The translations under genes and the position numbers were made by a program. A DNA stretch of 64,000 nt from positions 1,612,001-1,676,000 of the forward strand of contig CAJSYZ010000009.1 in assembly GCA_910574455.1 (NCBI GenBank), written 5' to 3'. The notes beneath the pieces are model-generated. The model was not told the DNA's origin. It saw nothing but the letters and a program-made list of their open reading frames with translations, and made no database searches. Shown one piece after another: positions 42,393 to 55,233 of this stretch (within the stretch, counting starts at the first letter, position 1; every line of letters begins with the position of its first letter). This DNA comes from Trichaptum fuscoviolaceum. Lineage: Eukaryota > Basidiomycota > Agaricomycetes > Hymenochaetales > Trichaptaceae.

Positions 42393-42776
42393 GAAAAATC
42401 TATGACAGCCTTCTTCGTTCACCGCTACATGACATTGCATCAGAGCATACATCGCTTAACTATCTCCGTCTCATAACTGTATATTAGTACATTTGTAATC
42501 GATACAAGAGCAAATTATAGGTGTTGGAATTCCGTGGATGTATTCTATGGAACAATATATTCAGTACGTAACCATAAATTTCAAAGAAAAGATACAACAT
42601 TGATAGCGAATAACACAAAGAACAGATTATGAGAAGCTCAAGGATCAGTATAGTCCTCTTTATAGACTTTGCGAGCAGAATTGAATTGTGACGCAATAGA
42701 AGTGGAAAGTTCAACAAGTTAACCCAATAAGATAAGTGCAAACATCATTTCCACAAGAACTATAACTATAATGATA
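42393..42776. other. Convergent 3' spacer
   Basis: AT-rich, between the convergent stop codons of the basic protein gene and Set2. Confidence 0.5.
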
Positions 42777-45700
42777 TTATAAACCGTCGTAAAGCGACTC
42801 TGGATTAATGACAGTTGGTGATATGACCTCGTCAGGTCGTTGATCCCAGCGAGAGCGTTTCCCTTTGCTGCCAGAAGGGCTCCCACTAGTTGAGGGAGAC
42901 AAATACTTCTCTCGATGCCTGGAGACATCGATATCTTTGTCTCTTATCACGACGAAGACGGCTGGTTCTGGCCCATTCACGTCAGTTGCTGGGGAAGGGT
43001 CGCCCGAATTGTCATCATCATCCAAGTCGTGATCGTCGTCCAAACCGAGGTCCAGAGTATCATTGACATCAATATCTCCGTCGTCATCTTCAGGTGCATC
43101 GGGCCGACGGGAGCCACTGGGTCCGTCTGACTGCGGAGTATCGTCTGCAGAATGCCTGTCGTCCCGACGTGCGCGAGGATCAGTAGTATGCATTGATCTT
43201 GAACCGGACTTGTCCAGGCGCCGAAGAAGCTTAGCGATGTACTCCTTCGCAAACTTCTTGATCTTGATCACTTTCTCCTCAGACAGAGAATCGAGTTTCC
43301 CGCTCTGATAGGAGTGAGACTTCTTCTCCTTATCCGCGATGATTTGAGTTAGCTATTGGAGAGGTTTAGTAGGTTGCGAAAACTAATAGGCGGTGGACGG
43401 ACCTCTTTAGCGTGTTTCTTGAAAGTATCGCGGTCGATTTGCTTCGAGTACTTCGACATAGACTTAACGACCACAGCGCCCACAAGCTTAAGCAACTTCT
43501 TCTCCTTTAGTGCCTCCTTCTCCTCGCTTGACAAGTTCTTCTTTTTCGCCTTATCCCTCGTTACGCTTTTCCTTTTGTCCCTTTCTTCCCTCTCTTTAGC
43601 CTTCTTGGCCTCTTGGGCTGCAAGACGCTCTGCTTCTCGTTTCTCGCGTTCCGCAGCCTTCTTAGCCTCCTCTATGACGCTATGGATGTCCGCGCTGGAC
43701 ACACGGAAGACAGGAGGGGACGGTGCCCGTGGTTTCGAAACTGGTGGTACTGGTATAGGTGGAAAGAGCCTTACATCTCTTCCATACATCCCATAAGCGT
43801 TCATTGGTCTTGGCGGCCTTGGCGGTGGCGGAGGAGGTGGTGGGACCTCGCCGGTTGCTATTTTCAAGTTCTGTTCCGTGAGAGGATGTACAATGTTCAT
43901 GCCTTCCGGCACAGGTGGCAACATCTTCTTCTTGAAGTCTGCGGCGTATGATGGGGCATCGTCTTGGCTATATCTTGTTCTCTTATTCCGCAAGTCGGTT
44001 GAGAGAGCTTCCCTTTCTGACACAAGGGAAAACTCTTCAATTACCATCACCGACGCATCTTCTCCTTCCTGTCATTGCATCATGATAAGCTCATCAAGTA
44101 TGAAAACTTGATATCAATACACATACTGTTTTCGGGCGTTTAGGTATTCGATAAGTCTCCGTAAGAGCTGCCCACCGTCCGAGAACCTGGGTGCACATCA
44201 GTGATGACTCACTTGGGATAAAAAGAAACACTTACCTCCTTAGCCAATGATCGTAGAGTTTCGTCCTCGTGCTCAATGAGCCTCTGCACAGGATCTTCGA
44301 TGTTAGAGGCTACGATCTTGCTTCTCGACATCAAAGGCCAGTCCAGAATGCAATCGAGCAACTATAACGCTGGCTCGTTAACGCGACCAGAAAATACTCA
44401 TATGCCATCAAGGATCGCAAACGCACATTTGTACAGATCTCAACGTCAGTGCAATAGTCTTCAAGGATATTACACATGATACTATAACCACGCAGCCGCA
44501 TGAGCTGCCGTAAAGGTGATTGTGCTTTCGTAATCTATAATATCAAAAAATAAGTATCGGAATGGCTGAGTCCAATAAATCAGAGCACCTTGATGCGCGT
44601 GAACAATTTGAGCAACACTTCCCTACTTTCTGACTGGCGGATCGCTTGTATAACCTTAGGAACTTCCTCGTCTGTGAGAGGCCTGAGAGTCGGGTTGTAG
44701 TCTTCGTCCAGCCTCTTGCTTTTCTTCTTTTTGGTGCCCTTGAAACCTTGAGATTCCACTTCATCAGTAATTCCTAGGGCTGGGAACCGCACGAAAAAAA
44801 TCAGTATAATAAACTTCCGTCAGTAATTCATCTAGTAGCTTGCCGTCGAGGTAAAGATCATCCATTGCCGCAACATCCGTTTGCGTTTTTCCTCCCAGAA
44901 AGCCGACGCAGTTCGACTCTCCGCAGTAGCACGGTTGCGGATCGTGTCTACGGAATCCTTCAGAGATGTTGAGACGTCGATATGGACAACGACCTACCCG
45001 TAGCGATCAACATTGTAGTTAAATGTTAACTCCTCATCCTTCAAAATATTGCGCTTGGCGTATATTCCCATTCTTACGCGCTTCCCGACTGTCCATTTGG
45101 CCACGTAACAATTCGGGTTGCAGCTATGGTTTACAAACCGTCCTATACCGCCCTTCTTGGTCGCATCGATGTACTACAAGCGCATATCATTTATGTGCAA
45201 CCGCAGTTCAGAGGAGTTTGTTGCTCACCTCGTCCTTCTGCAACATCATGAAGTAAAAGTGCCGCAGACCCTCCTCGGCATATTCACGCATGCGTTTGGT
45301 GAACTGTGCATGATTCACGACGTCGCCGATGTACTCATATATGAACGCATCCCTGCTGAAGTATTGGTATCCGTTGAACCGAAAACGTTGTGGCCACGTA
45401 CTTCCCAATATCTGACCCAGCCCTTAAACCAAACCCCTTCCTCTCCGTCAACACCACCTCAATGTTGGCATGTTGTTTACGTTGCATGCTAGGACGAGTT
45501 AGATAGTATGATGAATGTACTCAAGATACATACCGTTGGTTTTTGCAGTAGGCACGACATCGACATTCTCCTTCTACACACTCCACTTGGGTTAGCCTGT
45601 TGATGCAGTCAGAGCTCTCCCCACACGCAGTATCCGGGTCGTCCTGTCCTATAATCGACAAAAACTATCTACCTCACACACTGAGTAACATTGAAAAAGA

Positions 45701-46077
45701 TGTTGCTGACCTGCAATAAATGAACATTCGCAAACCATGCTTTCACCGGCCTCTCTCGAGCGTCCAAGAGTTTGGTACTGGTAATTATTATCCTCCAACT
45801 CTTCAAACGTTTCTAAGGCTTCTTTTTCTGCTCTAGGCAAATGACCAATAAGCTGCGCAGCAACGTTCTTCTTCTTCTTTCCTCTGCCATTCTTCGCAGG
45901 TGCTACTGCCGGTGTTTCCGACTGAGCCCTCGTTGACGGAGGTGTTGACTCATCGTCGAACAGATTAGGAGTCACAGAGTGCGAATTGGACGTCGACGTC
46001 GGTCTCTCTTCCGACATAGTCTCCCCCTCATCGAGGTCCATTGCAGAAGCAGAGTCTGACACCTCATCGAGGCTCAT
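42777..46077 (-). CDS. SET2: Histone H3K36 methyltransferase Set2
   Basis: Nuclear SAM-dependent enzyme that methylates histone H3 Lys36 while bound to elongating RNA polymerase II. ATG at 46077; about ten exons. Domains in order: an acidic N terminus; the AWS domain (CECSFIAG, then [20 protein letters not shown] and [10 protein letters not shown]); SET domain with [58 protein letters not shown] and [13 protein letters not shown]; post-[18 protein letters not shown] helical region follows ([45 protein letters not shown]), resembling a TFIIS N-terminal-type domain. Near the C terminus is the SRI domain that binds the phosphorylated polymerase tail: [18 protein letters not shown] and [20 protein letters not shown]. 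The end is acidic, finishing ESLYDGL. All catalytic motifs are intact. It is divergent from RPA49. Confidence 0.93.
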
Positions 46078-46393
46078 GGTGGAGAGTGTCCAAAGCGTCT
46101 GAATAAGGAGTGCAGCGTCGCGGATGCGACAACTTCCGCAGGTCCCAGGCCACCTTTTCCAGCACACCAGAAACGCCGAGCTCGGCAAACGATGTTGTCG
46201 ACAAAGAGAGACTTTAGACCAGCAGCAGAGCCGGATATGATACCTGAACAAAATACTTTAATTAACGTTCATGCAAAAAAGGTGCTATTCATACCTCGAA
46301 GATGGTGGTTCCGGTTAAAGCGCCGCGCTGCAAGATTCGCGCGAAGTATACTATTCTTTCCTAACGTCCACCACCACCAACTACTGTGAATTA
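46078..46393. promoter_or_regulatory. Divergent Set2/RPA49 promoter region
   Basis: 316 bases between the start codons of Set2 (-) and RPA49 (+). No TATA box is obvious on either side. Co-regulation is possible but inferred only from layout. Confidence 0.5.
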
Positions 46394-48021
46394 TGAGTCA
46401 AAAGCGTAAACGAGCTGAAATAGAGGATGAAAGAACAGTGACATTTGCCGTAGCAGAGGGAGATGCGTCTGCAGTGGGACCCGTGCTAGGTCAGTTTTCC
46501 AAAGATTCTATCTATATCCGAAACTAACGATCTTTCAGCCAGCTTTCCTGCATTACAGCCCTCCAAATCAACACCCTTCACAGTCTATTCAAATAAAGCT
46601 GCGAATTCCGATCATGAATTCGCTTCCAAGGCGACGCACATAGCTGGAGAAACCGACTCAGTAGAATTCTACTCTACAGATGAAATTATTGGCGGTTGCA
46701 AGTGCGTTTCTTCCGCCAATTCTCTTTATACTCATCTCCAATTGGTTCTAAGATACCTCATCGGTGTTCGCAACAAAAAGACAAACATTGTGACCATCCG
46801 ACCTGCTCCGCTACAGCTTATGGTACGCCGAGTCAAGGCTCTGAAAGACCTGGCACCTGCTCCTTCGACTGGCTCCGCGGAGAGAATAGAGCAGCGGAAT
46901 ACACTCGGCGAGACGTTTGGGACAAGAAAAGCCCAGAAGGCTATCCGTGCAGCGGAGAGGGACAAAATAGATGTGTCTGCCATGCAAGGGGTGACAGACC
47001 ATATCCAGGGCAGCATTGAAAACAATACGAAATCTTTGCCAACGAAAGGTATGCCCTCTTGTATATAAATCTTACTCATGAGCTAAAAACTATTCCAGAG
47101 GAAGCGATTGAAATTGCGGACAGCAATCGCCTGATTCCGGTGCATGATGCAAATGCAACCAGTCTAGAGGATGTCTATAAGCTCTCTGATATTATTCCGG
47201 ACGCCGAGTTCAATGCAATTCCAGTCGCAGAAGTTCTATCGGCTGACTCCATCGAAAAGCGAATAGCGTACATGCCATACAAGCGATCGGAATGGGTCCG
47301 ACAGAATCTGCGGTCGATATTTGACCAGGGAAAACCAAATAGGAAGAAACTGTATGCATTCAATATGTCCGGTCTCTAGAGTACTTACTTTCTTATCTTT
47401 TTTGAAGGAAAATTGTGCTTTACGTGTCATGTTTAATGGCCTTTCGAATAAGTGCGCAGAAAATGGCCAACAACAAAGAGGCACTCCAGCAACGGCTTCA
47501 AGGAATGCCAGACCTCGTTGTTGATGGGATATTGTCTCGGTTTACCGAAAAATTACGAGGAAGCAATGAGTACGTTGAATCGTGATATAGCTCATGTGTT
47601 CACCATAACATCTACTACAGAGCGAGGTACACGTCCGACAATCAGGTCCGCCTTATGACACACATGTTTGCGCTTTGCCTCCATGTAGATCGTTTTGCGA
47701 CGGACACAAGTCTCATTGCAAATGACTTGAGTGAACCTATACCAAAGTGAGCCTCGATGTCTTCTAACACTCTACTGTTTAGTATCTTACTTGCATCCAC
47801 TTCAGAATCAACCAACTATTCAAGCTTCTTGGTATGTCACATCTAACCTTCCCTGGAGCTGTAGATTACTAATGAACATTCGAACAGGCTGCAGAATCAC
47901 AAAGTTATCTACAGCCGAGATTGCCAACCTTGGAATCCCTGCAGGATCTGCAGACGAAAAGCGCGCTGTCCTGCGGTTACCTCTCGAGTTCCCTAAAGCG
48001 AGGGCGAAACGCAGAAACTGA
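46394..48021 (+). CDS. RPA49: DNA-directed RNA polymerase I subunit A49
   Basis: Pol I-specific subunit of the nucleolar rRNA-transcribing enzyme; with A34.5 it forms a TFIIF-like dimerisation module, and its C-terminal tandem winged helix acts TFIIE-like. Eight or so exons join in frame. Exon 1 is MSQKRKRAEIEDERTVTFAV. The next exon has FPALQPSKSTPFTVY and GETDSVEFYSTDEIIGG. Then come YLIGVRNKKTNIVTIRPAPL (dimerisation barrel), NTLGETFGTRKAQKAIRAAE and the linker EEAIEIADSNRLIPVHD. The winged-helix part holds PYKRSEWVRQNLRSIF, KMANNKEALQQRLQGMPDLV and RLMTHMFALCLHVDRFATD. It ends RLPLEFPKARAKRRN with TGA at 48019-48021. The family match rests on motif order and length (about 430 residues). 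No damage is seen. Confidence 0.88.
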
Positions 48022-49131
48022 ATATCGTAGGTATACTAATTTACCTGACTTTTTTTGTCACATTGGATTACACTATGGATCATGGTTTTCCGTATGCCTA
48101 TAATGCAACTCCATAGATAAACACCATTTGCAATTTTTTTCATGGAAACTTTCTGCCATATGTCTTACCATCGTGTTGGTCCACTTTCTAATTGGGTTGT
48201 GTCAATACGATATTAAAGGATCTTCCAAGTACTTCAAGCCCTCTGCAACTCAAATGCGAATGTTATCACCGTTCGCCCCAGCTCACACAAAGCTACGTAC
48301 TGTACATGTCTCAGGCTCGTCTCACATTCTACGGCTACTTCGGCCTATCGCAGAGACGTCGGCATCGAGATTCTCCTTGTGGTGCGCAAAATCATCTGTG
48401 GATGCAAATCGCTGGTTTTCCCTTTCAATTTATTGAGTGATACGTCATGAATTTGCCTTTACCACACCGTGTCAAGTTATCGCGGGATGGTGGACGGCTA
48501 AAGCCAACCCAACGAAAACGAGCCCACTACCTTTTTTTCTGCTCTTAGACTTTTGTTTTTGCACAGAGGACATTTTAACATTCAAGTCGTCTGTACGTTC
48601 ATCGGTTGCGGGCTCATAGGTGACGAACAGAGCTCGAGTTCGATTTAACATAAATAACAAGAAAAAGGGGGAACTTAATGATGGACTGCACATTGTAAGG
48701 AATGTGTGAGCAACCATCAATCAATCGCATGACTCAGTTCCGACCATCGTGACTACTATACTGGAGCTAGCACCCATTTAAATACCAACCAATCTGGAGA
48801 CGTCTTTAAGATGGAACACACTCTCAGTGAGTAAAATGATACGTACTGTATATTCTCCTAGGAAGTAGACGACCTTGTTGTCGTAGCGTTGTCATTGAAG
48901 TGTGACCTACAAAAGCAGTTATATACTGGGTTCTGTGACGTAACGAAGGATTGCCTGACTTGTTCAGTTTAGTCTTTTCAGAGCGAGGAACATTGCCGCT
49001 CAGTCTGTGCATGAAATGGTTAGAAAACATGTACTCTTCTTCCGCGACAAACTACGAACTCAATGACATCTCCACGCTCGGAGCTATCGGATTCAGACGT
49101 GCTAAGGCCTGACCTGTAGGGTGGACGCGAT
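48022..49131. other. Intergenic, no supported gene
   Basis: About 1.1 kb between the convergent ends of RPA49 and the membrane-protein gene. Only short frames without features. Confidence 0.45.
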
Positions 49132-50850
49132 TCAGTTCATAAATGAATTGGCCATCGATAGTTGAGTGAGTAGAACGTACACATCCTGTCCGTACCCATC
49201 AAATTGGATAGACGTCGGCGGAACAGACGAGTATTGGTAGGACGACCAATTCGTGCCAACGTTCACTGCGTGCTCTCCCGCTTCCTTAAGGTTGAAGAAC
49301 ATGCGGCTTCCAAGGAAACACAAGATCGTGGGACTCCCAAGTGTGGTGAGTACGAAAGTGAACGTGGGTGAAACCTCTTCATCGTTCGCGTCACTCACGA
49401 TGATAAACGCGGAGCCGAGTATCGCACTTAGTTTCAGATTAGCCGGAAAGATCGGATATGACAGCTATTGCAGAGAAGGATGCTTACACAAGGAAGTAAA
49501 GGACCTGATCTTTGATGAGGACGTAAACCAGGAGAGATCCTCGGACTCCCTGTCTCCTCCAGTGCTTAAAAGCTTTGAAGAGAGCAAAGCAAAGAAGAAA
49601 TGCACCGTAGGCAATCGGAATACCCCTGTCACATATTCTCACATGAGAACTCGGAAGGAAAAAGTTATCGGACGAGATAACTCACCAATCAAGGATGTAA
49701 ACATACAAACCCGCAATGCCGTCCTGATTGCAGGCTGTTGTATTTGCTCCCAGCGATACGAGTGCGGCTGCAGAAGTTCATGTAGATCACGATATAGTCA
49801 AGAGACGGTTGTACTTACTTCCTTGTGCGACGACTGCGAGAGTCACAAAAATGAGCTTCGCAACGCCTTCGGCGATTAGTAACATGTATAGGAAAATAGA
49901 CATTCTTAAATCTGAGATGCATTGGCGTCAGATTAACGCATGAAACGTGCAGAGACAATCAGACCTTGCTGGTACAGCGCCAAGACCCTAAGCGTGAGGA
50001 CATCTTCAACAACTTTAGTTTCATTCCCGGCCTCCCATACAAACAAGCCACTCACAGTCGATGGATATGATCGTGATCGCATCTTTTGATACTTAGACGC
50101 AGCAACTCTGAGAGGGAACTTGTGACTCACAAGAAAAGTAGGATCCCCATTGCGCGAGATTACCTGATCAACAGATACATACTACTAAGACGGATCCAGT
50201 TCAACGTTTTTGAACGCACACTCACACCTGCAAAAGTATTAGCTAGGCCACTCACATTAGTCAGAAGAGGAGAGGACATGCTCTGTAAAGCTCAAATTAT
50301 ACGAGTACCCTGGCATTCATGGTTAGTTCTTGTGATTCACATATAGTACAAGTACTTACAGGCGCAATTGACGATTGCTCCAAAGATACCACCATATCGA
50401 TTCTAAACTTTCTCAGTGCCTACGGTCAAAGGGTGCTCATTAAATGCGTACCAAGAAGTAGACGAGTCTTGTGGTGCTAAAGTCCCTGCCCTGTCGATCA
50501 CTGTGAGACTTAGCTCGTAGCATGGGTCTGACTCTCGCATACCCAGAAGTATTTCACCTAGAAAAGCACATAAGTTAGCATACGCCACGGCGAGAAGGCA
50601 CCAGACCTTATGCACCTCCTTATCCATCGTGCAGACTAAAAGATAATCTAAATTTACCCAATGTTTGTTCATGAGAATGAGAAGAGAGCGTACCTGCGTC
50701 ATAGACCACCAATGTCGTTAGCATGACATTCAAGCATGTCGCTATAAATGCTTGCTGCACCCAGAGCGAGACCTGATCAGGCGGTATGGGTTCGGGGGCG
50801 TCCCGCACGTAGAGAGACATCGGGATGAAGAGGAGGAAATGATAGTTCAT
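49132..50850 (-). CDS. DUF6533-type multi-pass membrane protein
   Basis: Belongs to a large, uncharacterised family of basidiomycete membrane proteins with about seven helices. The first exon (ATG 50850) includes PPDQVSLWVQQAFIATCLNV and LTTLVVYDA. A splice leads to DYLLVCTMDKEVHKVWCLLA, matching the DUF6533 signature (a D-Y-L-L pair followed by EV and an aromatic residue). Later exons include DVLTLRVLALYQQ, close to the family's conserved R-aliphatic-ALY motif, and hydrophobic segments around 49800-49400. The last exon holds the family's end motif: GSRMFFNLKEAGEHAVN, close to the stop at 49132. About eight introns are implied, and some middle exon edges are not certain. Function of the family is unknown. 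Confidence 0.65.
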
Positions 50851-52595
50851 TAAGATGCTACAGTCATAACTTATATATTGATGGAATTCATGAAGACAAT
50901 GCTAGATTGCCTATGTTGTCGATTCCACTATTTCGTTCCGGTGAGCAACTGTGCCGAGTCTATTTAGAGATGAGCGCTCAACTTCTCAATCAAAGGAAGG
51001 CAAACCACTCCATGACATACTCACCAGGTCTATTTTTTGGTTTAACATGCTCCTTGGGGCCATTCAACGCCACCCTTCTTGAGCATTGAATGAGAGGAAC
51101 TTCCAGGGCCACTCCATAGCTCTTCCTCTATCCTCTCTATAATCGCAATGGATACGAAACTCCCTCCTGAGAGACCCACATATGAAAGTATGGTGATTGA
51201 AGGGGTGCTTCTACAAACGGGGGATGATCTTCAGGATATATCTGAGCAACCGAAGCCCCGAGAACGACTCACGCTTGCGGGAAGCACGAGTCTTATCATT
51301 GATTAAAACGACGGAAGCTTACCTACCTTCCGCAGCTCGTTGTGAAGCAAGCAAGATGAGGAGGCGTCCCGCACACCGCACACAGATTCGTTATTTTCCA
51401 GCATGGTCACCTGCAGCTCAATGTCGAAGTCTACCCTCACAGCATCCGCTCCCGCTGATGATCAGGGTGCCACAGATAGCGGCTCACTTCAAGTGCAACC
51501 AGCGCCCATGTAAAATAGAGAACACATTGCGTGAAGCCTGATAAGGATGTCCACCAAACTGCTTCGTCTCCACAAGCGAAGACGATACCGAGGGTTTCCT
51601 AGCAATGACATTGGAGCGTACGATGGCAAGATTATGTCGCTGCTGACACTCAGGTCAACGAAAATTCGGAAATGAAGCGGCCTCTCTCTCTGCAAGCTAA
51701 CCCGGGACCTAGCAGATTCGGATGTTCCCCAAAGTCACTTTCGTTTACACCTCTGATCCTTCATATTGGAAGTACGTCTTCGCAGACATGCGTGAACAAC
51801 TTTCTACTGTCAACATCTTCTTTACGAGCGGCCATCTTCTTCGAAAATGCAGAACAAGTTGTAAGGTGGGCGCGCGATGTTTGGTGAAATCGAGTGAATG
51901 ATATACTTCAATACTCATAGAATAGTAGAAGCTCAACTTTGTTATTGCGAAACGTGTACAGTGCTGAACGATTGCCAGATGAGGATGCACAGTGCACAAA
52001 CCTGAAGTTGAACGTAGGCTGTCTCGAAGTGCCAGTGGCGCGTGCCATGACCGAGTCGCACCGTGACGTGACCACTGGCATGCCAACTCGTCGGGCCGAC
52101 GGTCACGCGTCCTCCTGAGCCTATGTAAGTCCGCGCTGAAACGCTTCTTGGTTGTTGATCACGACGACGAGGACAAGTCGAATAATTGTATAACAAGACC
52201 TCAACCCTCTCGCGAACCGTCTACACCTATATCTGTATCCTTTCTGGCCATCGCTGGCTGGTGGGAAACATTGGGGTTCAACTTATCGCCTCCTAGGTTG
52301 CTCGGGAGCCTGGGTGGCGGCGGCACCCCAGTGGCACAAAAGTACTTCAAAGTTTGGTATATTGGAACTTAGTATGCCTGTTCTGCAGACCAGACTACCA
52401 TTACAAGAGATGGTATAGCACGAGCTCGGAAGTCAGGCAGCAAATACGCCTTGAGGTCAGGGTACAAGGCCTGAGAATCACGAAAAGTTACATATCATTT
52501 ACATACACCGCGCATATGAATCTGATATATTTTCAGCTATAAACTTGGGCGGGCACTAGTGAGGAACCTCCCTTCGCGTCCTCCCATTTTCTATA
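50851..52595. other. Intergenic with one possible short gene
   Basis: A small + frame at 51149-51305 (MDTKLPPERPTYESMVIEGV..., 51 codons) looks more coding-like than its surroundings but is unrecognised. The part from about 52230 is duplicated, with divergence, upstream of the second F-box paralogue (about 54890-55150). Shared words include GGGAGCCTGGGTGG and CGCCTTGAGG, so it is promoter-side sequence of the tandem array. Confidence 0.4.
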
Positions 52596-54245
52596 ATGGC
52601 TTCCGAAGAAATACGCTTTGATCCTCGAGGTATCGATGTTTGTGTAAACTCTTTACTCAAACTCAAGAAAAGTGACGGGCGATACAATCCTGACGAGCTG
52701 TGGGACTCGGAGATACTCCACAGGTATGTTCAGCTTTAAATAATATACTTTCAAGTTTCTCTAACAATGTTTGATAGCTTAAATAATCTTGGGCACTGGT
52801 CAAAAGACCTTCCCCTGATTTCCGAAGCGGAGGAGACAGTCCGTCTCCTTGGGAGTGCCCAGAATATCCTTGAATGTCTCTTGGATTCCCTCCAAGCCAA
52901 TATCTTTGCTGTGACGACCGCCCTGCGTCCGTTTCAGTGCGGGAGAGGCTTAGATTCTCTTCCAAATGACATCCTTTCGATGATCTTCGTGTACATTGGA
53001 TCAAGGTCGACACTAAGTCTCGTATGCCGCCATTTTCGTCAGGTAGCATTGAGCGTACCTCAACTATGGAGTGCTATCTCGAACAACATGAAGAGCATGC
53101 ATCAGGTCAACAGGCACCTGAAGGAAAGCAAAGCTGTCGGACTGCACGTCGGACTGCATCTAAAGCCGAAGGAACCGCCACGGGCCTCTAAGCTTAATCT
53201 GCTGTCTGTTCTCGACGCTGCGCTTGTGCACGTTGACCGCTGGGAAAGCTTACATTTCTCAGTTGAATCCGACTTCCCATGGTCAGGAACGGAGGCCTGT
53301 ATCACGAAAATGGATGAACGCCTCAAGAATATCCATTTGCCACGATTACAAACCCTGTCTATCGAGTATGCGGATGAGTTCGACGATGTCGAAGAAGACT
53401 ACGGTGATGACCCCCTTGATGATCCAAATAGTGCCGTGCACTTCTATAGGACGTGGTCGTTGCCGAAACTTTACGAACTTACCATCGAAAATTTCATCCC
53501 GGTCCCCTTCGCTGCTCCTGCGTTATCCTCCCTTACTGTAATACTTCAGGGGACAGAACGCGGTGAACTAACTCTTCTTCGCCTCATCGAGTTCCTCTCA
53601 TCTGTTCCTCACCTGGAGGACCTCCATATAACCCTGGGTAATCTCGATGCTGAGTGGAGTCTTCCGTCTATCGTTTTACCACATCTGAAATCATTCCGGT
53701 TGGATGTTATGCAATGGATGATATCGCACATAGCACCCTTCACAGAGGCACTCATCACCCCCACAATCCACAGCATGCACTTGCACGTAGAGCGCTACGC
53801 CGTGGGTGATCCCGAACTAACGGAATGGCTACAGACCTTCCTTTGCCATGACGAGTACCCCACACTGAAGGAGCTTACTTTCGACTTCTTCGATTACAAC
53901 AGTAAATCATCGTACGAAATACCCTTCGAAAAACTCCCGAGCTTGGAAACGTTAAGTCTCGATACCGCACATTGGCAAGCTAATTTCGGTTGGCGCAGTA
54001 CGGAGAATAACGGTCCTATACCACCTCTTCAATCAATACATCTCCTGGGAGACATAGATTCTCGATGGAGGTACTGGTTGGAACGCGTAAAGAACAAGAT
54101 GCAGGTCCAGGGGAAACTGGCTGATTTCGAGAGACTTACTATCTGCGATCCTGACGTATTGGATGTAGATGATGTGGAAGCGTTGTTCGCTGGTAAACGT
54201 ATAGTTTGGGAAGACTCCTATGAACGGGAAAGTACATTCCAGTAG
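52596..54245 (+). CDS. F-box-like leucine-rich protein, tandem paralogue 1
   Basis: Predicted SCF adaptor of about 530 residues. Exon 1 (52596-52723) starts MASEEIRFDPRGIDVCVNSL and ends in GTATGT; the acceptor at 52775-52777 opens LNNLGHWSKDLPLISEAEE. The F-box-like core is GLDSLPNDILSMIFVYIGSR with STLSLVCRHFRQVALSVPQL, residues about 92-135. The leucine-rich region includes LKNIHLPRLQTLSIEYADE, WSLPKLYELTIENFIPVPF and LPHLKSFRLDVMQWM. It ends KRIVWEDSYERESTFQ with TAG at 54243-54245. No frame break. Intron position, exon 1 and F-box placement match the more distant F-box genes at 4698, 20136 and 30073, so all six are one family. A linker DEFDDVEEDYGDD is acidic and variable between paralogues. 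Confidence 0.85.
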
Positions 54246-55233
54246 TAAAGTGATCCGTACATATTGAACTTCCTTTTTCTTTATCGTATTCATGGAACCT
54301 TATACTCCCTCCTTGTGTTCTCTGCCATGGATGCTTAAGAGTTGGGTTATACGGTGTACTACATGTAAGCAATCACATAGGAAAAAATCGTTAGAAGAAC
54401 CGTTTGCGAGATGATAGGACCCCTAGCAGTCCGGCTAAAATGATCATCGTGCTGGATGAAGTCATAGACTCTCAAGCCAGTCGTTAGTACAACACAACAC
54501 CAACGACTGGTTTACGAGTCTAGGAAAGTTAAGGGCTGTCCTAAATCTAATCAAGTTTCGAACGAGAATCCAAGTCAATAAGACCCATCCATTTCTCGGG
54601 AGGCCTCTCAGGCTGTCAGGATTCAAGTTGCCAGAGGCGTATTCTGAGCATAGCGACTGACTCGGACTACGGTGGTATGAGCGAGGATACTGATCATACA
54701 TAGGACTCTCTCATCCTAATGTAATGTACACATTGAATACTTAGTAATACGAAGGTCACTCGTCCTGACGCGCTGCAAATGAGAAACAAGTTGCGAGACG
54801 ACGACAACGACTAGTCAGACAACGGAATGTCAAGACCTCTGCACTTTCGCAAGCCACCCATACTTACTTCTGCACCGTCCTTTCTTGCCGTAGGCTGCCA
54901 GTGGTTGGAAGGAAGCCTTGGGTATGACTCATCGCCCCCTGGGTTGCTGAGTCGGGAGCCTGGGTGGAGTTGACACTTTGTTTGTAAGTACTTATGTAGC
55001 ATACCTTGTCATACCAGACCACCTTATCGAGTGAGTGATGGTAGAGCTCGACGGAGGTTACGGCCCCTGGCAGTAAATCCGCCTTGAGGGTCACGAAAGG
55101 TTACATATAATTTACATGCACTGGCATCGCGTACTTATATGAATTTGATATACATACTACTTATAGTCACCGTAAAACAGGATCGGGCTTTGTTAGCCAA
55201 GTGACCTTCTTCCATGTCCTCCCATTTTTCGCT
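54246..55233. other. Spacer inside the F-box array
   Basis: The first about 130 bases (3' flank, with AGTGATCCGTACATATT) are repeated at 56887-57010 after the second paralogue. The last about 350 bases match the region before the first paralogue. The duplication unit therefore contained promoter and 3' flank. Confidence 0.6.

Noticed and set aside
50851..52230. Possible second membrane-protein gene on the reverse strand
   Set aside because: No exon with the family motifs could be joined; only isolated short frames.
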